Source: Limnohabitans sp. (GTDB lineage: Bacteria; Pseudomonadota; Gammaproteobacteria; Burkholderiales; Burkholderiaceae_C). From it: a DNA stretch of 39,186 nt. How positions within the stretch are numbered: the first letter of the stretch is position 1; every line of letters begins with the position of its first letter. The notes beneath the pieces are model-generated. The model was not told the DNA's origin. It worked only from the letters and a program-made list of their open reading frames with translations, and ran no database searches. This document shows, one piece after another, positions 1-6,888 of the stretch. A program made the position numbers and the translations under genes. Location: contig NZ_JAOASQ010000053.1 in the NCBI RefSeq assembly GCF_030158565.1, positions 1-39,186 on the forward strand, written 5' to 3'.

Positions 1-452
1 TCGCCGATCATGATGTCGATCTGGTAGTCCTCCAGCGCGGGGTACAAAATTTCTTCCACCACGGGCGACAGGCGGTGGATCTCGTCAATAAAGAGCACAT
101 CGTTGCGCTCCAGATTGGTCAGCAATGCCGCCAAATCCTTGGGTTTCTCCAAAACGGGGCCGCTGGTCTGGCGCAGGTTCACGCCCAGCTCTGCAGCAAT
201 GATGTGGCTCAGTGTGGTCTTGCCCAGGCCGGGCGGGCCAAACAGCAGCACATGGTCCAGCGGTTCTTCGCGCATCTTGGCGGCGCTGATGAAAATCTCC
301 AGCTGTTCCCGCACCTTGACCTGGCCGACATATTCGTCGAGCAGCTTGGGGCGCAAGGCGCGTTCAATGGCTTCCTCTTGGTGCGACACGGGGGCAGCGG
401 AGATGACCCGGGGCACGGGTTCGGGCAAAAAGTCGTCGGTGCGGATGCTCAT
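1..452 (-). CDS. ruvB: Holliday junction DNA helicase RuvB (N-terminal part, cut by window edge)
   Basis: RuvB is the hexameric AAA+ motor that, with RuvA, drives branch migration of Holliday junctions. Only the first ~150 codons are here. The translation opens [12 protein letters not shown], followed by the RuvB N-terminal stretch [13 protein letters not shown]. It then shows Walker A GPPGLGKT (about residue 70) and Walker [10 protein letters not shown] (about residue 123), and continues out of the window. The ATG at 452-450 overlaps the stop of the upstream mazF by four bases (ATGA), which implies translational coupling to the toxin gene. ruvA lies on the same strand about 0.86 kb upstream, with mazEF and a palindromic repeat in between. 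That is unusual because ruvA and ruvB are normally adjacent. Identification is secure. Confidence 0.97.
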   Translation of the reverse strand, partial: MSIRTDDFLPEPVPRVISAAPVSHQEEAIERALRPKLLDEYVGQVKVREQLEIFISAAKMREEPLDHVLLFGPPGLGKTTLSHIIAAELGVNLRQTSGPVLEKPKDLAALLTNLERNDVLFIDEIHRLSPVVEEILYPALEDYQIDIMIG

Positions 453-814
453 GTGTTCACCAATTCGATGATGTCGTTTAACTCAAGACGGGCTGCCTGA
501 AACACCGCATCGCTGACCCGCTTCCAGGGGTGCTGTGTTGCGCCACGCTGTCGCCAGTCAAAGCTCTTGGGCTGGTTGCAAATGATGAAGCTCGGTTGTT
601 TGGCGGCTTTGCTGTTGTCAATCGCAAACGGGTTGGTCGCGTTGTAGGCCGCCGTAGACATGGGAAAACCGATGACGATGGATGTCTTGTCGTTAAAGGC
701 CTTGGGTGACAGCACCAGCATGGGGTGCATATCGCGCATCTCCCGGCCCACTTGAGGATTGAAGTTGATCCAGATGATGTCTTGCCGCTCAGGCACCCAA
801 AGGGGTCGGCTCAC
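449..814 (-). CDS. mazF: MazF/PemK-family endoribonuclease toxin
   Basis: This is a 121-residue type II toxin of the MazF/PemK family, predicted to cleave mRNA. The N-terminal [17 protein letters not shown], then the RPMLVLS-like segment [12 protein letters not shown] and GFPMST, match the SH3-like barrel of the family. The length is typical. The start is GTG at 814-812, overlapping the mazE stop by four bases (GTGA). The stop at 449-451 overlaps the ruvB ATG. Antitoxin, toxin and ruvB therefore form one tightly coupled minus-strand unit. Substrate specificity cannot be read from the sequence. The family call is confident; whether it is an active toxin is inference. Confidence 0.9.
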   Translation of the reverse strand: MSRPLWVPERQDIIWINFNPQVGREMRDMHPMLVLSPKAFNDKTSIVIGFPMSTAAYNATNPFAIDNSKAAKQPSFIICNQPKSFDWRQRGATQHPWKRVSDAVFQAARLELNDIIELVNT

Positions 815-1071
815 TTGGAAGCCCCAAACTCGGCACCTTGGGGGGCATCCTGCATGAGTTCACCGCTGTGCACTTGGGGGTCAAAAGCCGCCAGCTTGTC
901 TTGCAAGCTGGGGCGCTGAGGCACAGCACGCAGCTCCAGACGACCTTTGGCCACGACGGTCGCCTGCAAAGGCGTACCGGGCGTAATGCCCAGCTTTTGC
1001 ATCAACTCACGGCTGAGCCGGATGCCGTGGCTGTTGCCCCAAGTGGAAATGGTCAAGGCGGTGGTTTTCAT
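811..1071 (-). CDS. mazE: MazE/AbrB-type antitoxin
   Basis: This is an 86-residue protein beginning MKTTALTISTWGNSHGIRLS, the swapped-hairpin AbrB/MazE DNA-binding fold (W-G-N-S-x-G-I-R-L). It carries a charged, probably disordered C-terminal tail that would wrap the toxin. MazE antitoxins neutralise MazF and, with it, repress their own promoter. An in-frame start 39 bases further upstream exists, but the ATG at 1071 fits the conserved N-terminus. No Shine-Dalgarno sequence is visible. A good -10 (TATACT, 1083-1078) would place the transcript start at or near the ATG, so the message may be leaderless. It overlaps mazF by four bases. Confidence 0.88.
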   Translation of the reverse strand: MKTTALTISTWGNSHGIRLSRELMQKLGITPGTPLQATVVAKGRLELRAVPQRPSLQDKLAAFDPQVHSGELMQDAPQGAEFGASK

Positions 1072-1077
1072 GCACCA

Positions 1078-1095
1078 AGTATATCCGAAGGATAT
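1078..1095 (-). promoter_or_regulatory. Candidate mazEF promoter with overlapping operator palindrome
   Basis: A perfect inverted repeat ATATCC-GAA-GGATAT lies at 1081-1095, seven bases upstream of the mazE-proximal -10 element, which reads TATACT on the minus strand at 1083-1078 and overlaps the palindrome. No convincing -35 was found 16-18 bases away. Autorepression by MazE/MazEF through such a site is the usual arrangement for the family. The binding itself is inferred. Confidence 0.5.
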
Positions 1096-1170
1096 CCAAA
1101 TAAAAGCCAAGCTGAATGTTTATGGATCTGGTCCTGTGAAGTTTTCAGATATCGCAAGCAAGCCATCCCT

Positions 1171-1271
1171 TTTGTCATCCCGGCCTTGAGCCGGGATCCA
1201 GAGCACGCGATGGGCGATTGCAAAGGAACAGGGTTCGCACTGGATCCCGGGTCTTCGCCCGGGATGACAAA
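1171..1271. repeat. Palindromic dispersed repeat (GTCATCCCGG family)
   Basis: This is an imperfect inverted repeat. The left arm at 1171-1201 begins TTTGTCATCCCGG and the right arm at 1240-1271 ends CCCGGGATGACAAA. Each arm also contains its own smaller CCGG-type palindrome. It fills most of the ruvA-mazE gap. A second, degenerate member lies inside prfC at 25829-25886. Sequences of this look are scattered in many proteobacterial genomes; no coding content is seen. Confidence 0.75.
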
Positions 1272-1314
1272 CATGGGGGCGGCAATGATGTTTCAACTTC
1301 ATCGGGCCGGACCA

Positions 1315-1890
1315 TTATTTGTTCAAGGCTTTGAGCGCCAGCTTGATGCCCTCGCTCACGCCCACATCGGCCGGCAGGCTCTTGAGCGCGGCCGAGGCTT
1401 CCTTGTCGCTGTAGCCCAGGGCCATCAAGGCCTGCTGGATGTCGCTTTGCGCGTCGCTGGTGTTGACCGCGAACAGGCCGCCCAAGTCGCCACCCAGCTT
1501 GCCTTTCAGTTCAAGGAGCAGGCGCTCGGCCGTCTTCTTGCCGATGCCCGGCACCTTGACCAAGCGCCCCGCCTCTTGGCTGGTGATGGCCTGGGCCAGA
1601 TCGGCCACGCTCATGCCCGACAGCACGCTCAAAGCGGTGCGCGGGCCCACGCCCGAGATCTTGATGAGCTGGCGAAAGGCCTCGCGCTCACTCAAAGTGG
1701 CAAAGCCGTAGAGGATTTGCGCGTCTTCGCGCACCACAAAGTGCGTGACCAAACTGACCTTCTCGCCGGTAGCGGGCAAGTTGTAGAAAGTGCTCATGGG
1801 CACATTCACTTCGTAGCCCACGCCATGACAGTCCACGATCACCTCGGGGGGGTTCTTGTCGCTCAGGATGCCGGTCAGTTTGCCAATCAT
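1315..1890 (-). CDS. ruvA: Holliday junction DNA helicase subunit RuvA
   Basis: RuvA is the tetrameric junction-binding partner of RuvB. The 191-residue product starts MIGKLTGIL, typical of RuvA. It contains the paired helix-hairpin-helix motifs around [17 protein letters not shown] and [16 protein letters not shown], then the flexible linker and C-terminal domain III ([18 protein letters not shown]). The length is normal. The reading frame stays open further upstream, but the family N-terminus sets the start at ATG 1890. It is divergent from the phoH-like gene, with 86 bases between the starts. Downstream come a palindromic repeat, mazEF and then ruvB. Confidence 0.97.
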   Translation of the reverse strand: MIGKLTGILSDKNPPEVIVDCHGVGYEVNVPMSTFYNLPATGEKVSLVTHFVVREDAQILYGFATLSEREAFRQLIKISGVGPRTALSVLSGMSVADLAQAITSQEAGRLVKVPGIGKKTAERLLLELKGKLGGDLGGLFAVNTSDAQSDIQQALMALGYSDKEASAALKSLPADVGVSEGIKLALKALNK

Positions 1891-1976
1891 GGAGAGGGGT
1901 GCCTTCAAATGCCTATCATGGGAGAAAATGCGCGGTGGCCGATGGCTCGGCAACGCGCTCACCTAGGATTATCAAC

Positions 1977-2957
1977 TTGATCGTCAGACACACTTTCACT
2001 CCGCACAACAACACCCGGCTGTCGCACCTGTGCGGCCCGATGGATGCCCACCTGCGCACCATCGAAGCGGGGCTGCAAGTGAGCATTGCGCACCGCCACG
2101 AGCAGTTCAAGGTGGACGGCCCCAAGGCGGTGGCCATGCGGGCCATGGAGATTTTGCAGGCGATTTACGAGCGGGCTGACCGCCCCATTTCGCCCGACAT
2201 GGTGCAGCTCATGCTGGTGGGCGACAGCGCGGGCGAAGAAGCCGACCTGCCCGCCTTGCAAACCCGCCGCGCCGACCTGAAGGCCCGCACCCCGGTGCAA
2301 GCGGCCTATCTGGAGAACATCGCCAGCCACGACATTACTTTTGGCATCGGGCCTGCAGGCACGGGCAAGACCTACCTGGCCGTGGCCTGCGCGGTGGACG
2401 CGCTGGAGCGCAGCAGTGTGCAGCGCATCGTGCTGACGCGCCCAGCGGTGGAAGCCGGTGAACGCCTGGGCTTCTTGCCGGGCGACCTGTCGCAAAAGGT
2501 CGACCCGTACCTGCGCCCCCTGTACGACGCGCTGTACGACCTGATGGGTTACGACAAGGTGCAAAAAGCCTTTGAGCGCAACGCCATCGAGATCGCGCCG
2601 CTGGCCTTCATGCGCGGGCGCACGCTGAACAACGCCTTCGTGATCCTGGACGAAGCGCAGAACACCAGCACCGAGCAAATGAAGATGTTTCTGACCCGCA
2701 TCGGCTTTGGCGCCAAGGCCGTGGTCACCGGCGACGTGAGCCAGATCGACTTGCCCAAAGGGCAGTTGAGCGGCCTGATCGATGCCGAGCGCGTGTTAAA
2801 GCGCGTCAAAGGCATCGCCTTCACCCGCTTTTCCAGCGCCGACGTGGTGCGCCATCCGCTGGTGGCCCGCATCGTGGACGCCTACGAAGCCCAAGGCAGC
2901 GCGGTCATGCGCGCAGGCATCAGCACCCGCCGCAAGCCCTTGCCGACCGACGATTGA
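1977..2957 (+). CDS. PhoH-like ATPase (PhoL/YbeZ family)
   Basis: This is a PhoH-family P-loop ATPase, which in many proteobacteria is encoded next to ybeY and linked to RNA/ribosome metabolism. From the TTG start at 1977 the protein is 326 residues, opening (M)IVRHTFTPHNNTRLSHL as in relatives. Walker A GIGPAGTGKT and the Walker B region VILDEAQNTS are followed by VVTGDVSQIDLP. The TTG is chosen because AGGA at 1965-1968 sits eight bases upstream and homologs begin here. An ATG at 1899 would add 26 unconserved residues. ybeY follows after 39 bases on the same strand, probably in one operon. Confidence 0.92.
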   Translation: MIVRHTFTPHNNTRLSHLCGPMDAHLRTIEAGLQVSIAHRHEQFKVDGPKAVAMRAMEILQAIYERADRPISPDMVQLMLVGDSAGEEADLPALQTRRADLKARTPVQAAYLENIASHDITFGIGPAGTGKTYLAVACAVDALERSSVQRIVLTRPAVEAGERLGFLPGDLSQKVDPYLRPLYDALYDLMGYDKVQKAFERNAIEIAPLAFMRGRTLNNAFVILDEAQNTSTEQMKMFLTRIGFGAKAVVTGDVSQIDLPKGQLSGLIDAERVLKRVKGIAFTRFSSADVVRHPLVARIVDAYEAQGSAVMRAGISTRRKPLPTDD

Positions 2958-2996
2958 ACAGCCGACCGAAACCCGACCGACACCCGATAAGCACCC

Positions 2997-3452
2997 ATGG
3001 CCCTGCAACAACTTCAGCTCTCACTGCAATTTGGCGACATCCCCGATGCCGCCCGCCACCGCGCCGCCCTGCCCCGCCATGCGGTCACCCGCGCGATTCG
3101 CCACGCCTTGGCCGACGATGCCGAAATCACCGTGCGCATCGTGGGCGAAGAAGAAGGCCGCGAGCTCAACAAGAGTTACCGCAAAAAAGACTACGCCACC
3201 AATGTGCTGACCTTTGACTATGCGCAGGAACCTGTGGTGATGGCTGACTTGGTGCTGTGCGCCCCGGTCGTGGCACGCGAAGCCAAAGAGCAAGGCAAAA
3301 CCCTGGCCGCGCATTACGCGCACCTGCTGGTGCACGGCACCCTGCACGCCCAGGGCTGGGACCACGAAACCAGCGAGGCCGATGCCGAGGAGATGGAAGC
3401 CTACGAGGTGGACATCCTGGCGGAGTTGGGGATCAAGAATCCTTATCGCTAG
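2997..3452 (+). CDS. ybeY: Endoribonuclease/rRNA maturation factor YbeY
   Basis: YbeY is a zinc-dependent endoribonuclease involved in 16S rRNA 3' maturation and ribosome quality control. The 151-residue product has the diagnostic metal site [12 protein letters not shown] (H113, H117, H123), preceded by the conserved [15 protein letters not shown] segment. The length is normal. It lies downstream of the phoH-like gene, the common bacterial arrangement. The next gene, dbpA, is convergent. Fourteen bases after the ybeY stop begins the first of two long hairpins that fill the gap between the two genes. Confidence 0.97.
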   Translation: MALQQLQLSLQFGDIPDAARHRAALPRHAVTRAIRHALADDAEITVRIVGEEEGRELNKSYRKKDYATNVLTFDYAQEPVVMADLVLCAPVVAREAKEQGKTLAAHYAHLLVHGTLHAQGWDHETSEADAEEMEAYEVDILAELGIKNPYR

Positions 3453-3466
3453 TGTTCAGCGGGTGA

Positions 3467-3545
3467 GGCCTTGTGTGGGATGGGGCCGGGTTCCTCATAA
3501 CGGGGTACCGACAAATCGTCACCCGGCCCCATCCCACACAAGGCC
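3467..3545 (+). repeat. Long perfect hairpin A with 29-nt loop, 3' of ybeY
   Basis: The arms at 3467-3491 and 3521-3545 are exact reverse complements over 25 bp; the left arm begins GGCCTTGTGTGGGATG. The loop at 3492-3520 is 29 nt and contains the mini-palindrome CGGGGTACCG at 3501-3510. The loop is identical to that of hairpin B when both are read in the direction of their upstream gene. No U-tract follows directly, so it is not a canonical intrinsic terminator, although its position just after the ybeY stop would let it block 3' exonucleases. Confidence 0.9.
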
Positions 3546-3654
3546 GTGGTGCTCTTTTAAAACCTGCGGTGCTCATCTGAGCCATTTCAAACGTGTAGGC
3601 TTCGGGTCGAAAGCCACTCACGAACAGCCGACCATTTGCACGAATGACCACTCA

Positions 3655-3731
3655 GGTGTGTGAGGGGATGCGGCGGGTGACGATTTGTCGGTACCCCGTT
3701 ATGAGGAACCCGCCGCATCCCCTCACACACC
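3655..3731 (-). repeat. Long perfect hairpin B with the same 29-nt loop, 3' of dbpA
   Basis: The arms at 3655-3678 and 3708-3731 are exact reverse complements over 24 bp; the left arm begins GGTGTGTGAGGGGATG. The loop at 3679-3707 is the exact reverse complement of the loop at 3492-3520. On the dbpA (minus) transcript it therefore reads identically to the ybeY hairpin. The stem differs from that of hairpin A at several places, each matched by the complementary change in the opposite arm. It begins 22 bases after the dbpA stop. The 109 bases between the two hairpins carry only small inverted repeats (for example 3571-3582 and 3598-3615). Confidence 0.9.
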
Positions 3732-3753
3732 GCCCCCGCAAAAGAAACCAACG

Positions 3754-5163
3754 TCAGATCAATCGAACCTTCACGGTCTTGCCCTTGATCTTGCCGCTTG
3801 ACAGCTGCGCCTCGACCTTCTTGGCCAGATCGGCCTGCACCGCCACATAGGTCGAAAACTCGTTCACATTGATCTTGCCCACCTGCTCGCGGGTCAGGCC
3901 GCACTCGCCAGCCAAAGCGCCCATCACATCGCCTGCACGGATCTTTTCCTTGCGGCCGCCCACGATTTGCAAGGTGCGCATCGGTGGACGCAAAGGCCCA
4001 CCCGCTGCGGGCGTGAGGATGGACAAAGGCTGCCAATCGGACTCGCGGCCTTGCAGCACCTCGATCTTGCCGACCGAGCCCATCTCGTCCATGCTGGCCA
4101 GGGTCAGCGCCAGGCCTTCGGCATCGCCCCGGCCCGTGCGGCCAATGCGGTGGATGTGGATCTCGGGATCGGGCGTCACGTCCACATTGATCACAGCCTC
4201 CAGGCCCTGCACGTCCAGTCCGCGTGAAGCCACATCGGTGGCCACCAGCACCGAACAGCTGCGGTTGGCAAACTGCACCAGCACCTGATCGCGCTCGCGC
4301 TGCTCCAGCTCGCCATACAAGGCCAAAGCGCTCAGGCCTTGGGCTTGCAGCACGGCCACCACATCGCGGCACTGCTGCTTGGTGTTGCAAAACACCAGCG
4401 TGCGCTCGGGGCGGTAATGCGCCAGGATGCTCGACACGGCATGCAAGCGCTCGTGCTCAGCCACTTCAAAAAAGATCTGCCGGATCTTGTGCGCGCTGTG
4501 CTGCGCCTCGACCTTGATGGTCTTGGGCTGGCGCATGAACTGCGCGGCCAGCTTGTCGATGCCTTCGGGGTAAGTGGCCGAAAACAGCAAGGTCTGGCGG
4601 TCCTTGGCGCACTGGCGCACCACCTTGGCGATGTCGTCAAAAAAGCCCATGTCCAACATGCGATCGGCCTCGTCCAGCACCAGCGTGTTCACACCGGCCA
4701 AGCTCAGCGAGCCGCGCTCCAGGTGGTCCAAAATTCGGCCGGGCGTGCCCACCACAATGTCGGCGCCATGCTCCAGACTCACAGTCTGGCCGCGCAGGGC
4801 CACGCCGCCACACAAGGTGACCACTTTCACGTTCTGCCGCGCACGCGCCAAGCGGCGGATTTCCATCGTCACCTGATCGGCCAGCTCGCGAGTGGGACAC
4901 AAAATCACCGCCTGCACCGGCGCGCTGGGCGAGCCCGCGCTTTGCAAGCGTTCAATCAAAGGCAAGCCAAAGGCCACCGTCTTGCCGCTGCCGGTGCTGG
5001 CCTGGGCGATCAAATCTTGCCCGGCCAAAGTCACAGGCAAGCTCGCGGCCTGGATGGGGGTCATTTGGGTGTAACCCAGTTGCTCCAGGTTTTGAAGGGT
5101 GGCGGGGGCCAGCGTCAGCTGGTCAAAGCGAGCCGATGTCGCGTCTTGGGGTTTTGCAGTCAT
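3754..5163 (-). CDS. dbpA: ATP-dependent RNA helicase DbpA (DEAD-box)
   Basis: DbpA is a DEAD-box helicase that acts on 23S rRNA hairpin 92 during large-subunit assembly. The 469-residue protein has the Q motif (QMTPIQAASLP), Walker A ASTGSGKT, VLDEADRMLD, LLFSATYP and the C-terminal helicase lobe (VATDVASRGLDVQG, HRIGRTGRG). It ends in the DbpA-specific RNA-binding domain (about residues 395-469, GDVMGALAGECGL onwards), which separates it from other DEAD-box proteins. The length is close to that of E. coli DbpA. It is transcribed alone on the minus strand, convergent with ybeY. Hairpin B follows its stop and a palindromic repeat lies upstream. Confidence 0.95.
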   Translation of the reverse strand: MTAKPQDATSARFDQLTLAPATLQNLEQLGYTQMTPIQAASLPVTLAGQDLIAQASTGSGKTVAFGLPLIERLQSAGSPSAPVQAVILCPTRELADQVTMEIRRLARARQNVKVVTLCGGVALRGQTVSLEHGADIVVGTPGRILDHLERGSLSLAGVNTLVLDEADRMLDMGFFDDIAKVVRQCAKDRQTLLFSATYPEGIDKLAAQFMRQPKTIKVEAQHSAHKIRQIFFEVAEHERLHAVSSILAHYRPERTLVFCNTKQQCRDVVAVLQAQGLSALALYGELEQRERDQVLVQFANRSCSVLVATDVASRGLDVQGLEAVINVDVTPDPEIHIHRIGRTGRGDAEGLALTLASMDEMGSVGKIEVLQGRESDWQPLSILTPAAGGPLRPPMRTLQIVGGRKEKIRAGDVMGALAGECGLTREQVGKINVNEFSTYVAVQADLAKKVEAQLSSGKIKGKTVKVRLI

Positions 5164-5208
5164 GCAGCGATTATCGACGGCATGCGATGACCTGTGTCGC
5201 GGCTAAAC

Positions 5209-5335
5209 CACCGAAGACCTAGATTGCCGCGCTTCGCTCGCAATGACGAGAGAAGGGGCTCGCGATGACGAGTGACGGTCACCGCGCGCCCCCTCCCCGT
5301 CATTGCGAGGAGCGAAGCGACGTGGCAATCCAGTT
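5209..5335. repeat. Palindromic dispersed repeat (GATTGCCGCGCTTCGCTCGC family), double copy
   Basis: Two oppositely oriented units face each other. One starts ACCGAAGACCT at 5209 and runs through GATTGCCGCGCTTCGCTCGC. The other begins at about 5299 with CGTCATTGCGAGGAGCG and ends GGCAATCCAG at about 5333. Further copies of the family occur at 6140, 6911, 8440, 18807 and 28971. The unit fills the gap between dbpA and the XRE gene and abuts the antitoxin stop. Confidence 0.8.
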
Positions 5336-5653
5336 TCAGGCGATCGACATCAAGCCCTTGTGCTGAATCACCGTCAGCAGCCTGAGCGCTGGCCCGCCGG
5401 GCTTTTTGACACCGCGCTCCCAATCAGAAACAAGGTTCTTTGACACATTCAGGTATCTTGCAAACACCGGCTGCGAAATATGCTCGCGCATCCGAAGCGC
5501 CTTGATTTGTTCTGGAAGCATCACCTCAATGGGTGTCAGGCACGTCTCATCAAACTCACGCATGGTCTGGCGGTCCACCGCGCCAACCTCATGCAAAGCC
5601 TCCATCGTTTCATGAATCGCAGCCAATGCATCACTGCGGTATTTTTTAGGCAT
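5336..5653 (-). CDS. XRE-family helix-turn-helix antitoxin
   Basis: This is a 105-residue putative antitoxin/transcription factor starting MPKKYRSDALAAIHET. The C-terminal half carries an XRE helix-turn-helix (residues ~50-95: LPEQIKALRMREHISQPVFARYLNVSKNLVSDWERG, then KKPGGPALRLL). This is the NadS/HigA-like arrangement in which the antitoxin also binds the operon promoter. An upstream in-frame ATG at 5671 would lengthen it by six residues, but MPKK is the better start. Its first eight bases overlap the toxin gene. The stop codon abuts the palindromic repeat, so the 3' end may have been shaped by that insertion. Confidence 0.85.
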   Translation of the reverse strand: MPKKYRSDALAAIHETMEALHEVGAVDRQTMREFDETCLTPIEVMLPEQIKALRMREHISQPVFARYLNVSKNLVSDWERGVKKPGGPALRLLTVIQHKGLMSIA

Positions 5654-6020
5654 CGGGCACCACCTTTTCAAAATGTCCTTGAGTCACCAACTCCATGAGT
5701 TGGACATCCGTTAAATCCAATACGTGACGAGCCATCTTCCTGAATTGAGCCTCTTCAATTGAGCTGATGTTTTCGAACTCGCTCTTGGCAAAACCATAAA
5801 CAAAGAAACACCGATGCGTCTTGCGAAACAGCAGAATTGTTCGATAACCCTTTGAACGCCCCTCACCGGGTCGTGCAATACGTTGCTTGATCACGCCAGC
5901 GCCCAAATCGGCATCGATCAAACCGCGTTCGGCTCGGTTGACGGCATCGCAAAGCGCAGCAACAGAAATCTTTTCTTTACGGGCGAAGCGTGTGAACCAC
6001 GCACTTTTAAAGATGTCCAT
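5646..6020 (-). CDS. RelE/HigB-like toxin
   Basis: This is a 124-residue type II toxin of the RelE superfamily (the COG4737-like group, often paired with an XRE antitoxin). Recognisable pieces are FKSAWFTRFARKEKISVAALCDAV, GLIDADLGAGVIKQRIARPGEGRSKGYRTILLF and RCFFVYGFAKSE. The toxin precedes the antitoxin, as in higBA. GGGAG sits six bases before the ATG. A promoter with a near-consensus -35 is visible upstream, and a strong terminator just beyond it insulates the module from the next gene. Ribosome-dependent mRNA cleavage is the family expectation and was not tested here. Confidence 0.85.
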   Translation of the reverse strand: MDIFKSAWFTRFARKEKISVAALCDAVNRAERGLIDADLGAGVIKQRIARPGEGRSKGYRTILLFRKTHRCFFVYGFAKSEFENISSIEEAQFRKMARHVLDLTDVQLMELVTQGHFEKVVPDA

Positions 6021-6043
6021 CTTCGTCTCCCTGATTTTCCAAA

Positions 6044-6072
6044 AGTATCACACAAAGTATTACCAATATCAA
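6044..6072 (-). promoter_or_regulatory. Sigma70-type promoter of the toxin-antitoxin pair
   Basis: On the minus strand, TTGATA (6072-6067) and GATACT (6049-6044) are separated by exactly 17 bases, about 24 bases upstream of the toxin ATG. The spacer and -10 contain a direct repeat of ATACTTT, a candidate binding site for the XRE antitoxin. Confidence 0.6.
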
Positions 6073-6080
6073 GAGCAGTC

Positions 6081-6120
6081 AAAAAAACAAAAAAAGCCCA
6101 CACCCTTGTGAGGTGTGGGC
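6081..6120 (-). terminator. Rho-independent terminator
   Basis: The stem GCCCACACC/GGTGTGGGC (6096-6104 with 6112-6120) has a 7-nt loop. On the minus strand it is followed by seven T, a G and seven more T. It would end transcripts coming from the 6.3-8.0 kb genes just before the toxin promoter. Confidence 0.9.
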
Positions 6121-6139
6121 TTGACTGTTGTCGGGCTAG

Positions 6140-6263
6140 CTACCGAAGACCTGGATTGCCACGCTTCGCTCGCAATGACGAGGGACGCCTGGATTGCCGC
6201 GCTTCGCTCGCAATGACGCGAGAGTGGCTCGCGATGACGAGCGAAGCGGCTGGCTTTACGACA
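6140..6263. repeat. Palindromic repeat copies forming the left half of a long direct repeat
   Basis: Positions 6140-6182 are identical to 6911-6953, and 6227-6263 are identical to 6961-6997. Both blocks contain the GATTGCC(A/G)CGCTTCGCTCGC unit. The left copy has one extra unit inserted at about 6183-6226. The direct repeats frame the ORF at 6256-6888, and the shared block reaches into its last codons. Confidence 0.8.
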
Positions 6264-6888
6264 TCGTCGCGTGCTGCAGGTGCTGCTGGTCGATCATGGC
6301 TTGCAGGGTGGCGTCTACTTGGTAGGTGAACGACTGGCCGTCTTGTTGCACAGTGCCGGTGGCGGTCAGCTGTGTGGGGGCGGCGTCTGCGCCCAGCAGG
6401 TTGCGCAGGTTCAGCGTGTTGGCGTTGACCGGTGCACCGTTGACTTGCAGCGCTGGTGGCGTCACGCCGTCGGCGGGGGTCAGCAGCACGTCGGTCACGT
6501 TCAGCTTGAAGGAGCTGGCCAAGTTGCTGTCGGTGGGCACGGGCAAGCCCAGCTGCGACAACTGATCGGCGCTCAGGGTGAACGGCTTGTTCTGCCAGGC
6601 AGCGGGGGCCAGGTTCAACACCACAGGCTCGGTGCCGGTGGGGCCGTTGAGCTGGATGAGCCAAGGCTCGTCGCAATGCGTTGGCTGCTGCGCGTCCACC
6701 ACAGTGGCGGCGTCTGTCGGCAAAGCCGCATCCACCACCGCCTGGAACTGAGCGATCTGCTCGGGGCTCAAGGTGTAAGGCTTGTTCTGGATCAAAGCTG
6801 AGGCTTCTGGCGCCAGAGCACCTGCAACAGCTGCCAGCAAGGCGTCGGCCACGGGGGTTGTTGCAGACGTTGGCGCATCGGCGGCCAA
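6256..6888 (-). CDS. Unrecognised protein, probably lacking its original 5' end
   Basis: This is an open frame of 210 codons without a recognisable family. It has no signal peptide and no ATG near its start. The first usable start is a TTG at 6888, and an in-frame stop lies at 6898-6900, next to the repeat. The product is acidic and rich in A, L, P, T and Q. It carries an internal near-repeat, QNKPYTLSPEQIAQF (about residue 34) and QNKPFTLSADQLSQL (about residue 98), so it may have two related modules. Its last eight codons (LQHATMS-stop) are duplicated at 6990-7013 as VQHATVS-stop. I infer a truncated gene or a remnant of a tandem duplication; no function is proposed. Confidence 0.45.
   Translation of the reverse strand: MAADAPTSATTPVADALLAAVAGALAPEASALIQNKPYTLSPEQIAQFQAVVDAALPTDAATVVDAQQPTHCDEPWLIQLNGPTGTEPVVLNLAPAAWQNKPFTLSADQLSQLGLPVPTDSNLASSFKLNVTDVLLTPADGVTPPALQVNGAPVNANTLNLRNLLGADAAPTQLTATGTVQQDGQSFTYQVDATLQAMIDQQHLQHATMS

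Noticed and set aside
838..1980. Long plus-strand open frame of 380 codons across mazE, the repeat and ruvA
   Set aside because: It runs antisense to well-supported genes, has the histidine/glutamine/arginine-rich look of a GC-rich shadow frame, and lacks any family feature.
3467..3545. Hairpin A as an ordinary rho-independent terminator
   Set aside because: The stem is far longer than usual, the loop is 29 nt, and no U-tract follows the stem directly (a CTCTTTTAA lies about six bases on).
3433..3651. Minus-strand 72-codon frame through the hairpins as a small gene
   Set aside because: It reads through a perfect hairpin whose arms would dictate the protein, and no ribosome site is visible. 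Kept only as a note in the findings.
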